From the NCBI GenBank assembly GCA_021300155.1, contig JAJTID010000061.1:1-56119 (forward strand): 56,119 nucleotides of DNA, read 5' to 3'. Under the pieces are notes generated by a model. The model was not told the DNA's origin. It was given only the letters and a program-made list of their open reading frames with translations, and searched no databases. Each line of letters opens with the position of its first letter. Position 1 is the stretch's first letter. Shown in pieces: positions 8,389 to 18,315 of this stretch. The DNA is from Pirellula sp. (GTDB lineage Bacteria > Planctomycetota > Planctomycetia > Pirellulales > Pirellulaceae). The translations under genes and the position numbers were made by a program.

Positions 8389-9066
8389 ATGACCAAGCTA
8401 GTTCAATTTTACGAAAACTATCTGTCACACACCTATGGTGATATTCATTCTATTGTAATTTCTAGCGTCGACTGCAAGAATCCGATGATCTGGATTGATG
8501 AAGTTCGGCGTTATTATTCATCGTCGACCTTGACGCGATTGCTCAAGTCGTCGGATGTGGAAACGCGGCGAGCAGCAACCTGGGCGCTTTGTTTTTTGGG
8601 GGACGAAACGCATTATTTCCCACTCGGTGCATTGCTACGCGACGATTCTCGAACCGTTCGAACCAGCGCGGACGAAGCGAGACGAGCCATTGCCGCGCGA
8701 ACACAAAGTCCCTGGCATCGTCAAACAGCATACGCCGTCGAACAATATCTAGCGGATGGTGATTATCGGCGAGCCGATGAGTTGGCGAGCCATTTGATTG
8801 ACGAAACCGATGGACGCAGTGACGTTTTTTATCTACGCGCATGGATTCGATTCTCGAGTGGAATGATCGAGCAGGCTGCAAATGATTGTAAACGAGCCTT
8901 AAAACTAGATCGCTATTCCTATCAATCGTGTGTTGCCCTAGGGCAGTGTTACTGGCACCTTGGAAATGACAACGCTGCACTGGAATGTTACCTGGAAGCA
9001 GCCCGCGTCTATCCAGATTGGGAACCGGCCCGATCTGCGATCGCAATTCTTGTCGACAGCCAATAA
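8389..9066 (+). CDS. Small HEAT/TPR-repeat protein
   Basis: A 225-residue protein without signal peptide or membrane segment. Residues about 50-95 read as one or two HEAT repeats (LLKSSDVETRRAATWALCFLGD, LLRDDSRTVRTSADEARRAI). Residues about 115-220 are TPRs (GDYRRADELASHLIDE, FYLRAWIRFSSGMIEQAANDCKRALKLD, CVALGQCYWHLGNDNAALECYLEAARVYPDW). It is presumably a protein-interaction scaffold; partner unknown. The ATG at 8389 is the first in frame after the divergent spacer. An opposing frame at 8543-9082 is a shadow. The gene is followed by the convergent putA. Confidence 0.8.
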   Translation: MTKLVQFYENYLSHTYGDIHSIVISSVDCKNPMIWIDEVRRYYSSSTLTRLLKSSDVETRRAATWALCFLGDETHYFPLGALLRDDSRTVRTSADEARRAIAARTQSPWHRQTAYAVEQYLADGDYRRADELASHLIDETDGRSDVFYLRAWIRFSSGMIEQAANDCKRALKLDRYSYQSCVALGQCYWHLGNDNAALECYLEAARVYPDWEPARSAIAILVDSQ

Positions 9067-9179
9067 AGTCGAGGCATCGCATCCGAGTTACCGGAGAGCG
9101 ACGGGGTGCTTTCTTGTCGCGAAGCCCGCGCCGGTGAACTCGCAGGCAAAGTATTTGTCCAACAAAGCCTGGACAAGTT

Positions 9180-12100
9180 CTAAAGCGTGTCTGCTCGCAA
9201 TTCGCTCGCTCTCGGGCCTAAGTTCCCGTATCGATGATAGTCAAACGAAATGCTTTGTTCCATTACATACAAAAGCAATTCTACGCAACCATGGACCGAA
9301 ACAGGTCTAGTTGCAATATAGACTTGTTGTGCGTTTGCTTCCCGTCGAATAGCCTCAGGAATGTCGTCCGTACCGAGGTATCGCAATCGCTTAACAAAGC
9401 CATGCTTGATCGCATCCACCAATTCTTCATCGGACTCCGGTAAGAATTCTACTTTTCCAGCCCAATCTAGTGTAAGGTTTTCGAGGACATCGATCGTTTT
9501 GTCTGGCATCTCTTCCGAATAACTCACGATGCATCTACACCCAACACTGATGGCGGCCAGTGTACTCGCCACGATACTAAAGATCGAATCGCTTGGTGAG
9601 ATTCGCACCCGCATAGGACTCGCTGGCAAATACCGGCGGTGGTTGTCTTGGCCAATCAACCGAAAATTGTCATGCTCCTGCAGAATTTCGTCCTTTGCGA
9701 ACAAATCATACGAGTGCATCGCGAATCGCAATCGTTGAATATCGTGAGCATCATACCCCGGTAGTTCCATCAGTAATCGACTCGAACGATCTAGTCGATC
9801 TGCAAACCGTTGCAGTTCCGCTGCATGGAGTTTTCCTGCAGATGGTTCTAGCGAGATTTGCTCTACCTCTTCGAAATCTACGAGTGTCGCAACATAGTTC
9901 GGTCCGCCGGCTTTGGCTCCGGGGCCAAACGCACTCTTGCCCATACCACCAAATGGTTGTCGAAGAACAATGGCTCCCGTTGTCGGGCGATTGATATAAA
10001 GATTGCCTGCTTGGATCGCTTCACGCCACTGCAATTGCTCTCGATCGTCGAGTGACTCAAGACCACTCGTCAGCCCATATCCTGTCGAGTTCACCAACTG
10101 AATCGCCTCAGGCAATCGTTTGTACTTCATTACTCCCAGCACGGGACCAAACAATTCTGTCATGTGAGTAAAACTACCAGGCTGGGTATTCCACTTTACT
10201 GCAGGTGTATACAAGCATGGATTGTCACCTATCTGGTTGGGCATGACGGCCCATGTTTCGCCATGCTCTAGTTCCTTTAGCCCTCGCAGCAAGTCACCAG
10301 AGGGTGGTCGAATGACCGGCCCCATCTTCGTGGATAAATCCCATGCGGAGCCAACTCGCAGGCTTTGCACAGCATCTATCAATTGCTCTTTAAACTCGCG
10401 GCTCTCGAATATTTCCTCTTCTAACAACAACAGGGATGTCGCGCTGCATTTCTGCCCCGCGTGCGAGAATGCACTGTGAAGGATGTTCTTTATAGCCAAG
10501 TCGCGATCGCTCAATCCGCTAACGATCGTTGCATTCTTACCACCTGTCTCAGCAAGCAATTGCAGCGCTGGGCGTTGCTCCAAAATTCGCAGGGCCGTTT
10601 CTGTTCCTCCGGTCAAGATGACTCGTGACACTTCGGGACGCATGAGTAGGTGTTCACTGGCCATCGAGCCAGAACAGGGGATAAACTGCAATGCCTCGCG
10701 AGGGACTCCACCTTTCCAAAAACACTTGCAAAGAATGTACGCTGGCAAAACGGTATCCGAAGCAGGTTTGAGCATCACAGTATTCCCTGCAGCTAATGCA
10801 GCGGCAATGCCTCCGCATGGAATCGCAATTGGGAAGTTCCACGGACTGATCACCACGACAACTCCTGCAGGCTTGGACGCATAACGGCGATCGTTCGCCA
10901 TATCCAAAGCGTTGCGGGCATAGAACTCGACAAAGTCGACCGCTTCACTGACTTCTGGATCGCTTTCGAGAATGGTCTTTCCCCCATCGGCCATTGCAGC
11001 TCCCATCAAATCGCCCCGGGCCACTCGTAACTCCTGTGCTACTTGTCTAAGAATTCGATAGCGATCGCTCGGTGCCAACGTTCGCCAGCCTGACGGATCA
11101 CTTGCCGAGCAGGCCATTGCGGTGCGAAGCTGCTGTGCGCTGGCTTGGTTGTATCGAGCTACCACAACGCCAGGTCGCGATGGATCGAATGACTCGATGA
11201 TTGGGCCGCCACCAGTAACCTCGTCGTTCGCTAACGACAATGGGATCGTCGTCGCATTCGAATCGCAACGAGGCTCCCATTGTTGAGTCACGGACTTTGC
11301 CCAATCCGCATTCTGAACGAGTGAAAAATCGGTGTCCGGTTCGTTCTCGAATTCCTGCCAGCATGTTGGTTTGCGCGGCTGCGGTGGAGGAAGATGGCGG
11401 TTCTGTTGTCGTCGCGGTTGAACAGAGACTGTATCGGCTCTTTGTACAGCCTCTAAGAATCCGTTCTCTAGTCTTTGCCAAGTCGATCCACCTGCAGAGA
11501 TCTTGAATGCATGACGTAAGAAATTGTCGGGCCCTGTGTTTTCATCGAGTCTTCGAACCAAATATCCGATCGCATTGATAAATTCTTCTCGTTGGCATGC
11601 CGGTGCGTAGAGCAATACACTTTGCGATAATTCAAACATGGCACGGCGCTGATGATTCGCCATACCTTCCAACATTTCGAACTGGACTCGCGACAACGCG
11701 TCCTGTGACGCCGCCAAGATCATTCCGTAGGCCAAGTCGAATAGATTATGCGATGCAATACCCAAGTAGACCGCTTTACTATTCTCCTCGATCAGACCAT
11801 AGCGAAGCATACGTTTGTAGTTTGCATCGGTCTCAATCTTTGATCGATAGGGGGCTTGCGGCCAGCCTCGCAAAGAGGCTTCCATTCGTTCCATTTCCAT
11901 GTTGGCCCCTTTGACAATCCGAATCGTGACGGGCGAATGTCCTTTGTGTACTCGTTCTCGTGCCCACTGAGTGATCGTCTCTTGAACTAACGAGGAATCG
12001 GGAACGTACGCTTGCAGTGCGATGCCCCCTCGAACATTCTCCATACCAGGCCGCGATAGAGTAGCCATGAAGATGTCCGAAGTAAGATACAGGTCCCGAT

Positions 12101-12890
12101 ACTCTTCCATATCGAGATAAACGAACTTCGGCACGAGAGTGCCATCGCGACGTTTGAACTTTTCCTTCGCGGCTGCTCGATAGAGCAATTCCAACCGGTC
12201 TGAAACCGTTCGAATCGTATGCTTGCGAGCCAAGGGCGAAATCTGCGAGTAAAGAGTAGAAATCTTGACCGATACACACTCGATCTCAGGCAATTGCAGG
12301 GCAGCCAGATAACGATCGAGACGGCGGCGCGATTCGGCTTCACCTAAGATGGCTTCACCGAGGAAGTTCACATTCATCCGCAATCCTTCGGCGGATCGTT
12401 CTCGCAAATGCCCAGCTAGCTTGTCATGCTCTGCAGGCAAGATAACGTTTGCAGTCTCCTTCCTCATCTTGTCTTTCACCATCGGAACTGCCACGCCTGG
12501 CAAGTATTCACCGAACGATTGAAACCCCTTCAGCAACGCTTGATCAAAAACGCTGAAGAATCGCGGCACACCTTGTACATCGAGAATGTGGACCATCTGA
12601 TCCACGACCCGGCCAGGTGAAGAGCTTCGAAAGCTCTGATCGGTGATCTGTGTCAACGTCGACTTGTCCTCCGGATGTTGCAGCATCCGGTCCAACTCTG
12701 CTTGTTGTCGCTTTTCTTGCGGTGTTTGCAAGACTGCGGCTCGTTGCTGAAGCAGAGTCGCTAAGGCTAGGGCTGCATGAACCAAACGTGGATCCTCGAT
12801 CTCCGCGCGTTCATTCGAAACAATTCCAACTTTCTGAATTGCGGATAGGGCATCATTCGCGCGTAGAGGATTTTCCAATATATAAGACAT
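9180..12890 (-). CDS. putA: Bifunctional proline dehydrogenase / L-glutamate gamma-semialdehyde dehydrogenase
   Basis: Oxidises proline to glutamate in two steps: FAD-dependent proline dehydrogenase, passing electrons to quinone at the membrane, then NAD-dependent P5C dehydrogenase. Residues about 100-470 form the PRODH barrel (VSVKISTLYSQISPLA, FVYLDMEEYRDLYLT, GIALQAYVPDS, IRIVKGANMEMER). Residues about 550-1030 form the aldehyde dehydrogenase (VVVISPWNFPIAIPCGGIAA, LLAETGGKNATIVS, catalytic C815 in AGQKCSATS, GAIVLRQPFGGMGKSAFG). About 200 further residues resemble the inactive ALDH-superfamily C-terminal domain of type B PutAs. There is no N-terminal ribbon-helix-helix domain, so it does not repress its own gene. 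The 1236-residue length fits type B. The ATG at 12890 gives a normal start. Confidence 0.96.
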   Translation of the reverse strand: MSYILENPLRANDALSAIQKVGIVSNERAEIEDPRLVHAALALATLLQQRAAVLQTPQEKRQQAELDRMLQHPEDKSTLTQITDQSFRSSSPGRVVDQMVHILDVQGVPRFFSVFDQALLKGFQSFGEYLPGVAVPMVKDKMRKETANVILPAEHDKLAGHLRERSAEGLRMNVNFLGEAILGEAESRRRLDRYLAALQLPEIECVSVKISTLYSQISPLARKHTIRTVSDRLELLYRAAAKEKFKRRDGTLVPKFVYLDMEEYRDLYLTSDIFMATLSRPGMENVRGGIALQAYVPDSSLVQETITQWARERVHKGHSPVTIRIVKGANMEMERMEASLRGWPQAPYRSKIETDANYKRMLRYGLIEENSKAVYLGIASHNLFDLAYGMILAASQDALSRVQFEMLEGMANHQRRAMFELSQSVLLYAPACQREEFINAIGYLVRRLDENTGPDNFLRHAFKISAGGSTWQRLENGFLEAVQRADTVSVQPRRQQNRHLPPPQPRKPTCWQEFENEPDTDFSLVQNADWAKSVTQQWEPRCDSNATTIPLSLANDEVTGGGPIIESFDPSRPGVVVARYNQASAQQLRTAMACSASDPSGWRTLAPSDRYRILRQVAQELRVARGDLMGAAMADGGKTILESDPEVSEAVDFVEFYARNALDMANDRRYASKPAGVVVVISPWNFPIAIPCGGIAAALAAGNTVMLKPASDTVLPAYILCKCFWKGGVPREALQFIPCSGSMASEHLLMRPEVSRVILTGGTETALRILEQRPALQLLAETGGKNATIVSGLSDRDLAIKNILHSAFSHAGQKCSATSLLLLEEEIFESREFKEQLIDAVQSLRVGSAWDLSTKMGPVIRPPSGDLLRGLKELEHGETWAVMPNQIGDNPCLYTPAVKWNTQPGSFTHMTELFGPVLGVMKYKRLPEAIQLVNSTGYGLTSGLESLDDREQLQWREAIQAGNLYINRPTTGAIVLRQPFGGMGKSAFGPGAKAGGPNYVATLVDFEEVEQISLEPSAGKLHAAELQRFADRLDRSSRLLMELPGYDAHDIQRLRFAMHSYDLFAKDEILQEHDNFRLIGQDNHRRYLPASPMRVRISPSDSIFSIVASTLAAISVGCRCIVSYSEEMPDKTIDVLENLTLDWAGKVEFLPESDEELVDAIKHGFVKRLRYLGTDDIPEAIRREANAQQVYIATRPVSVHGCVELLLYVMEQSISFDYHRYGNLGPRASELRADTL

Positions 12891-13344
12891 AGCTTGGTTT
12901 TTAGAAATGCGTAAAGACTGGAGCTACAACGATGTGTGTTGTCCGGCACTTGGAAAAGAGAATTGACTAAATTGTGGTCGAAGGATTTCGCCATGGAAAC
13001 CCCAAGAAGAGAGCATGAATCATAAAGAATTGGAAGTTCTTCTTGAATTCGGAAATAGCGGTAACGTTCAGCTTTGTTCCTTTCGTGGACGGTCAGCCAA
13101 AAACTGATAACGAGCTTCTTAGGGCTCGTTCTAGACGACAGACGGTATTCTTTGTGCTTCGCATTCAGCCCGTGTTAAAACTGCGGTGATTTAACGCATT
13201 TGCTGGAATTTTACGTCATGACTAGATGGACTGGAGAGTCAATACGTTACCATAGGGAGGGGTGAGGGTACGGATGCTTTTGAAGTCTCCCTCGCTAATT
13301 TGTTTCCGGTTTGCTTGTGGTTTGGAGAAGCGGCTGTGTTGGCT
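12891..13344. other. Divergent intergenic region, putA / haem-binding protein
   Basis: About 450 nt without a convincing gene. It should hold the promoters of putA (leftward) and of the gene at 13345 (rightward). A small perfect inverted repeat, AACGAGC at 13109-13115 with GCTCGTT at 13124-13130, is the only structure I noticed. A 29-codon frame starting at the ATG at 13014 has no clear ribosome site. Confidence 0.5.
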
Positions 13345-16300
13345 ATGGCTCGATGTTTGTTTGTGTTCCGCATTTGCTTAATCTCCATTTCTGCTTGGAG
13401 CATGGTTTCCACGTCGCCGAGTTGCGGGATGCAATCGGAGGCATCGAAACTGCCATTTGAAGTTCCTGACGGTTTCGTTGTTACGAAAGCGGCGGATGAC
13501 AGTCTCACTCACGACTGCTTTTCGATGACCATTGATGCTTTGGGACGTCCCGTTGTTTCTGGGCCGAATTACATTAAGACGCTAATCGACGACAACCAAG
13601 ACGGTATTTATGACCGTGGCGTTCTGTGGACTTCCATGCCAAAGCAGGGGGCGCAAGGACTTTGGGCTGAGGGCAGGACCATCTATTTTGTAAGCGACGG
13701 AGGTCTTTGGCAGAGTGAAGACAATAACGGCGACTTAGTTGCTGACACTCCGATGAAAAAATTGTTGGAGCTTCCGACTGGACGCGAACATGGTACGCAT
13801 GCGTTGCGTCGCGGGCCGGATGGTTATTGGTACTTTATTGCTGGCAACTTTGCAGGCAATATAGCCGAGCTACAAAACGATCCAAACGCCCCTGTATCCA
13901 CGCCAAGGGCGGGGACCATATGGAGAGTAAGTCCGGATTTCAAAACGAGAGCTGTTTGGGCTCACGGAATGCGCAACTGCTACGATTTCGATTTCTTGCC
14001 CGATGGCCAGATTGTGACCTTTGATAGTGACTGCGAACGTGAAGCTTCGTTGCCATGGTATCGCCCGACCCGCGTGTTTGTGTTGGGGCCTGGTTCCGAC
14101 GCTGGATGGTGTGGACAAACGTGGAAGGATCATGACTATTCGATCGCGATGCCGCAAACCATTGCTTCCCTCGGTCGAGGTTCACCAACCGGTGTTGCCG
14201 TCTATCAACACAACCATTTTCCCTCGAAGTATTCGGGGGCGGTTTTCGTTCTCGATTGGACGTTTGGAAAAGTGATCGCTGTCTATCCTGCGAAGAATCT
14301 TCCTATCGATAAGCGTGCAGTCGGTAGAATTCCCGCGGAAGTCTTTATGCAAGCGACGGGTATCGCGGGGTTCGCACCGACGGACATCTGCGTCGCTTCT
14401 GATGGTAGCCTTTTGGTTTGCGTCGGTGGCCGAGGGACTGAAGGAGCGATTTACCGCATCGCGTACAGCGCGAAAGATCTTGCTTCAACTGAATTTGAAT
14501 CTACGAGCGGTTTTGGAAAAAAGTCAGGAATTAGCTTGTTCCAAAGTGCCATCGAGTCCGAGTTCATTGGCCAATCAACAGCGAGCTACTTAGCCTTCGC
14601 CTTGCAATCTACGCAACCTTTTGAGTCCTGGTCTGAGTACCGTTGGAGGGCAAATGTTGACAAAAGCGTCTTAGATGGCCTGCTCCGTGTGATTACTGGA
14701 GAGATCCCCTTCGATCCTGATTTTATTGACAATGGCGAAACAAGACTTCGGGCTGCACAACTGATCACTCGCCTCGGTGCGTCTGTTCCTGCCGTCGCAA
14801 TCCAACGCGCGTTGAATAGCACATTGCCTGGAGCCGATGCTGCAGCATGGTGGTTGATGGGACGAGGCGTGGTTATCTCGAACCCACGAGAGCTTCAGCA
14901 ATTACTCCAGAAGAAACAGCCATGGAATGAGCTGTCGCAAACCGCGTGGGGAGAACACTTGGGGAACGAAGCCACGCGACTTAGAGATGAAGCTTTCGGA
15001 TTAAGACGATGGCGTATCGATGCAACTGGAACGGAATCCTGGCCCGACTCCGGTATTGGCCGCGTAGAACGAAGGAATTGGTTATGGGCACTTTCGCGAT
15101 CGTCTGCGACTGCTCCAAACAATGCTGCTCCCAATAAATCCGAAATCGCTAGGGCTGATGTTCTATTCGCCAAAAGGCTTTTTTCGACAACGCAAGCCTC
15201 GCTCGATACCCCACTCATCGATCTGCTCGCGACCATCGTTCCGAAAAACGAGCAGACTTGGAACACGCGCCAACGCCACGAGTTCCTTGATATGCTTCAA
15301 GTGGCCTTAGGGGATCGAAAGTTGACCCTTCCCCAACAGTCAGACCCTCCATCTGCTGATGTCATGGACGGTTATCGAGCAATCAGCGTTCAGCAATTAC
15401 CGATGAACGTTCGAATGGCCTGGGTCGACTGGTTACTGTACTTAGCCCAACGGGCAGCAACCGACTCGAATGAAGGCTTAGAGTCTGAATGTTTGCGGAC
15501 GCTTGCTATGTTCGAACCTACCGACAGAAAATCACTTTCCTTCCTTCTTGGTTTGTCGAAACCCTCGACACATCCCACATTCGATTTGCAGTTGCTGTGT
15601 TGCATTGCTGCTTGTTCCGCCGCTCGAACGGAGTCTGATTCGATTCGAACTGCCGAGATACTTAGCGGAATTGTGCGCAAGACAAAAGACTATGGAGCCT
15701 ACACAGATACCCAATGGCCCAAACGCATTCAGCAATTAATCAATGCGCTGCAATCAACAGACTCCAACTTAGGTGCTTCTTTCTTGTCGCTTCCGATACT
15801 CTGCATCCCAGAGGAAATCGTGTTGTGGAACGCGTTCTCGGTAGAAATCCAGGACAAAGCGAAATCGAAAATGCGAGAGCAACTTCTTGCCATTCCACCA
15901 ACTCTATGGACCTCGGCAGTCGTGAAGCATTGCCTGCAATCGCAACCGCTCTCGGATCCCTTGCGCGCGTCGCTACGTGAGGCAGCTAAATTACCGGCTA
16001 TGCGAAACACAGCCATCGAACTGCTTTCGTCGAAGTCTAGTGAAAAAGACTACTCCGTCTATCTGGATGCGCTGAATGGGGACGATAGAAATATTTGGTC
16101 AGCAGCTTGGCGGGGAATCCAATCGCTCGACATCGAAACACCAGAGAAAGAGTTTATTGTCTTGTCCAAACTAGTCTCTCATGTCTTGAACTCGGCTTCG
16201 AGTCTGCAAGCGAATGCAGTACTTGCCCGTTGCCGAAAAGCTGCGAATGCTGCTGGAATGAACGGTGTTCCTGTTTCAGACAAATGGACTGATTGGGAGC

Positions 16301-16803
16301 CTTTCTTGAAGGCGAACGTTCCCAGCGAGATTTCCTCCAGCTTTTCGCAATCCATCGAAAAGTTGGATTGGCGTGCGATGATTCCGAAATGGAGCAGATT
16401 GGTAACAGATGAAGCGAGAGGAAAGGCACTGTACGAACAAAAATGTCTCAACTGCCATGGCGGCCAGTCGGCGCTCGGTCCAAGTTTGTCTGGTGTTGCT
16501 CGCCGATTTTCAAGAGAAGATCTAGCCAAGGCAATCTATGAGCCGAGTCGTGATATCTCCGACAGATTTCGTTCGATGAAGATTTTAACGACGGACGGAG
16601 AGATTCTCACCGGAATCGTCGTGTACACGGCAGCAGATGGGACGACTCTTTATACTGCCAAAGGCGAAATGATTCGCGTTAATAAATCACAAATCGAAGA
16701 GCAAGCTTACTCGACAGAATCGCTAATGCCATCCGGTTTGTTGGACGACTGCGATGCACAACAATTGGCCGATCTCTTCAGTTACTTGGGGACTTTGAAC
16801 TGA
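13345..16803 (+). CDS. PVC-type beta-propeller / HEAT / cytochrome c haem-binding protein
   Basis: A 1152-residue exported protein of the planctomycete/verrucomicrobial 'membrane-bound dehydrogenase' class. After a signal peptide, residues about 30-380 form a PQQ-sugar-dehydrogenase-like six-bladed propeller (GPDGYWYFIAGN, HGMRNCYDFDFLPDGQIVTFDSD, GVAVYQHNHFP, APTDICVASDGSLLVCVGGRG). A long helical middle of HEAT-like repeats follows. The last 130 residues are the haem-binding domain typical of this phylum, with CLNCH at C1034, C1037 and H1038 and LGPSLSGVARRFSREDLAKA after it. It probably oxidises a sugar or similar substrate outside the cytoplasm and transfers electrons to its own haem. I start at the ATG at 13345 (GGAGAAG 14 nt upstream, good signal peptide); a TTG 45 nt earlier is less likely. 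The ABC permease starts 4 nt after the stop. Confidence 0.88.
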   Translation: MARCLFVFRICLISISAWSMVSTSPSCGMQSEASKLPFEVPDGFVVTKAADDSLTHDCFSMTIDALGRPVVSGPNYIKTLIDDNQDGIYDRGVLWTSMPKQGAQGLWAEGRTIYFVSDGGLWQSEDNNGDLVADTPMKKLLELPTGREHGTHALRRGPDGYWYFIAGNFAGNIAELQNDPNAPVSTPRAGTIWRVSPDFKTRAVWAHGMRNCYDFDFLPDGQIVTFDSDCEREASLPWYRPTRVFVLGPGSDAGWCGQTWKDHDYSIAMPQTIASLGRGSPTGVAVYQHNHFPSKYSGAVFVLDWTFGKVIAVYPAKNLPIDKRAVGRIPAEVFMQATGIAGFAPTDICVASDGSLLVCVGGRGTEGAIYRIAYSAKDLASTEFESTSGFGKKSGISLFQSAIESEFIGQSTASYLAFALQSTQPFESWSEYRWRANVDKSVLDGLLRVITGEIPFDPDFIDNGETRLRAAQLITRLGASVPAVAIQRALNSTLPGADAAAWWLMGRGVVISNPRELQQLLQKKQPWNELSQTAWGEHLGNEATRLRDEAFGLRRWRIDATGTESWPDSGIGRVERRNWLWALSRSSATAPNNAAPNKSEIARADVLFAKRLFSTTQASLDTPLIDLLATIVPKNEQTWNTRQRHEFLDMLQVALGDRKLTLPQQSDPPSADVMDGYRAISVQQLPMNVRMAWVDWLLYLAQRAATDSNEGLESECLRTLAMFEPTDRKSLSFLLGLSKPSTHPTFDLQLLCCIAACSAARTESDSIRTAEILSGIVRKTKDYGAYTDTQWPKRIQQLINALQSTDSNLGASFLSLPILCIPEEIVLWNAFSVEIQDKAKSKMREQLLAIPPTLWTSAVVKHCLQSQPLSDPLRASLREAAKLPAMRNTAIELLSSKSSEKDYSVYLDALNGDDRNIWSAAWRGIQSLDIETPEKEFIVLSKLVSHVLNSASSLQANAVLARCRKAANAAGMNGVPVSDKWTDWEPFLKANVPSEISSSFSQSIEKLDWRAMIPKWSRLVTDEARGKALYEQKCLNCHGGQSALGPSLSGVARRFSREDLAKAIYEPSRDISDRFRSMKILTTDGEILTGIVVYTAADGTTLYTAKGEMIRVNKSQIEEQAYSTESLMPSGLLDDCDAQQLADLFSYLGTLN

Positions 16804-16806
16804 TCG

Positions 16807-18285
16807 ATGCTTTGGGACACGCGACTCGAACGAGCTATTCTCAATTCTCTCTTAGTGGGAGGTGGAACAGCGGCCCTCGCTACATTGCTCGGTTTAGTTG
16901 TTGCACTCAGTGTTGTTTTGCGTGTTCCCGGCTATCGATTTCTTTCGTCGGGCGCGCTATCTCTGGTGGTCGTACCACTCTACGTGCAAGCTACTGCTTG
17001 GAGCGCAGGTTTCGGTAGTCAAGGTTGGTTTCGATGGAACCAAGTAACTGCTGTCTTGAATTCCAACTATGCAGTGCTCGCCTGTATATGGATCCAAGCG
17101 GCGTCGTGTTTTTCGATCGCATATCTCCTTATATCTATCGGACTTCGCCGCTCTCTCAACGATCCAACGAAGCTATCGCTACTGGATCGCTCGGTCGTAG
17201 CAACACTTCTGGTCTGTGTGTTGCGAAATGCCATGCCATGGTTGGTCGCGACATTTTGTTTCGTATTCGTTTGGACAAGTTCTGATATGGTCGTTACCAA
17301 TCTGTTCCAAGTGCCGACGCTAACTGAAGCCTTTTACCAACAAGTTCAGTTCGGAAAGTTGAATACATTCACAACCTTGACCGCGGTCCTTTATTCCATG
17401 ATGGTGGGTTGCGTAGTCGGCGGTGCAGTCTTCTATGCAGGCGACAGTAGACTCGGGCGTGAAGTGGAGAATCTCGCGATGGATGGTGCATTCGCGGCAT
17501 ATCGACAATCCCGTTGGATGGTGAGTGGATGCGCTTGGAGCATTCTGATCGTATTCTGTTTGGTTCCAATACTAAATCTGGTGGTCAAAGCGGGTTGGAC
17601 GGTCACCATGACAAATCAACTCATTGTGCGTTTTTGGAGCATCAAAACATTCACGCAATCCCTTGCAGGAATAGGCTCATTCCAGAACGAGTTCGCCTGG
17701 AGTATCGCCATCAGTATTTATGCCACCGGAATGGCTTTGATCGCAAGTGTCGGATTGGTTTATTTTTTTTCGAAGCGTTGGCAATTCGCGATTGTATTTG
17801 CGGTCTTAGGATTCGGATTAGTGTTGCCTGGCCCTGCGATCAATTTGCTTTTCCATTGGCTTTCTTATTCTGCAACGGAATTCATTGTCCAATTGCGAGA
17901 CGATTCGTTGTTGTTTGTGGTGCTCGCGTTACAATTCCGGTGCCTTCCCGTTGTGTATGTGATTCATTGGATTTCGACACGTCGATTCCTTGAAAGTTAT
18001 CGAGAGCCAATGGCGTTGGATGCATCGACTCTTTGGATGCATAAACTGGCGTGGATGCGTCCCCTGGCGGTGGCCTGCGCAGCCTCGTTCTTTATTGCTT
18101 TTTCCAATCTGGAAACATACCTGCTCATCCTGCCGCCGGGCGTAACAACCATATCGATGCGGTCCTTTGAGCTTCTGCATTATGGAGTTCAGAACAAAGA
18201 AGCGGGGCTGTCGGTTTGCTTGATTCTAGGCAGCATCTCCAGTGCGATTGTGCTTCAATGGTTGAGCCCAGACAGGCGATCCTGA
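16807..18285 (+). CDS. Two-domain ABC transporter permease, FbpB-like
   Basis: A 492-residue polytopic protein with about 12 TM helices resembling the fused permeases of iron/thiamine/2-aminoethylphosphonate importers (FbpB, ThiP). Evidence is the overall pattern of two six-helix halves and an EAA-like loop near the end of the second half: REPMALDASTLWMHKLAWMRPLA. The matching loop in the first half (RSLNDPTKLSLLDRSVVATLL) is poorly conserved. Neither the ATP-binding subunit nor a solute-binding protein is in the window. The ATG at 16807 is 4 nt after the stop of the haem-binding protein, so the two are almost certainly translated from one message; whether they work together is inference. It converges on the protoporphyrinogen oxidase fusion with only 30 nt between stops. 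Confidence 0.8.
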   Translation: MLWDTRLERAILNSLLVGGGTAALATLLGLVVALSVVLRVPGYRFLSSGALSLVVVPLYVQATAWSAGFGSQGWFRWNQVTAVLNSNYAVLACIWIQAASCFSIAYLLISIGLRRSLNDPTKLSLLDRSVVATLLVCVLRNAMPWLVATFCFVFVWTSSDMVVTNLFQVPTLTEAFYQQVQFGKLNTFTTLTAVLYSMMVGCVVGGAVFYAGDSRLGREVENLAMDGAFAAYRQSRWMVSGCAWSILIVFCLVPILNLVVKAGWTVTMTNQLIVRFWSIKTFTQSLAGIGSFQNEFAWSIAISIYATGMALIASVGLVYFFSKRWQFAIVFAVLGFGLVLPGPAINLLFHWLSYSATEFIVQLRDDSLLFVVLALQFRCLPVVYVIHWISTRRFLESYREPMALDASTLWMHKLAWMRPLAVACAASFFIAFSNLETYLLILPPGVTTISMRSFELLHYGVQNKEAGLSVCLILGSISSAIVLQWLSPDRRS

Positions 18286-18315
18286 GCGATGGACTGACGC
18301 AGTCCCGGTAGGCCT

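Noticed and set aside
8543-9082. 179-codon minus-strand frame
   Set aside because: Antisense to the HEAT/TPR gene; His/Arg-rich with no domain or signal.
13014-13106. 29-codon frame upstream of the haem-binding protein gene
   Set aside because: No clear ribosome site, no homology that I can see; too short to support.
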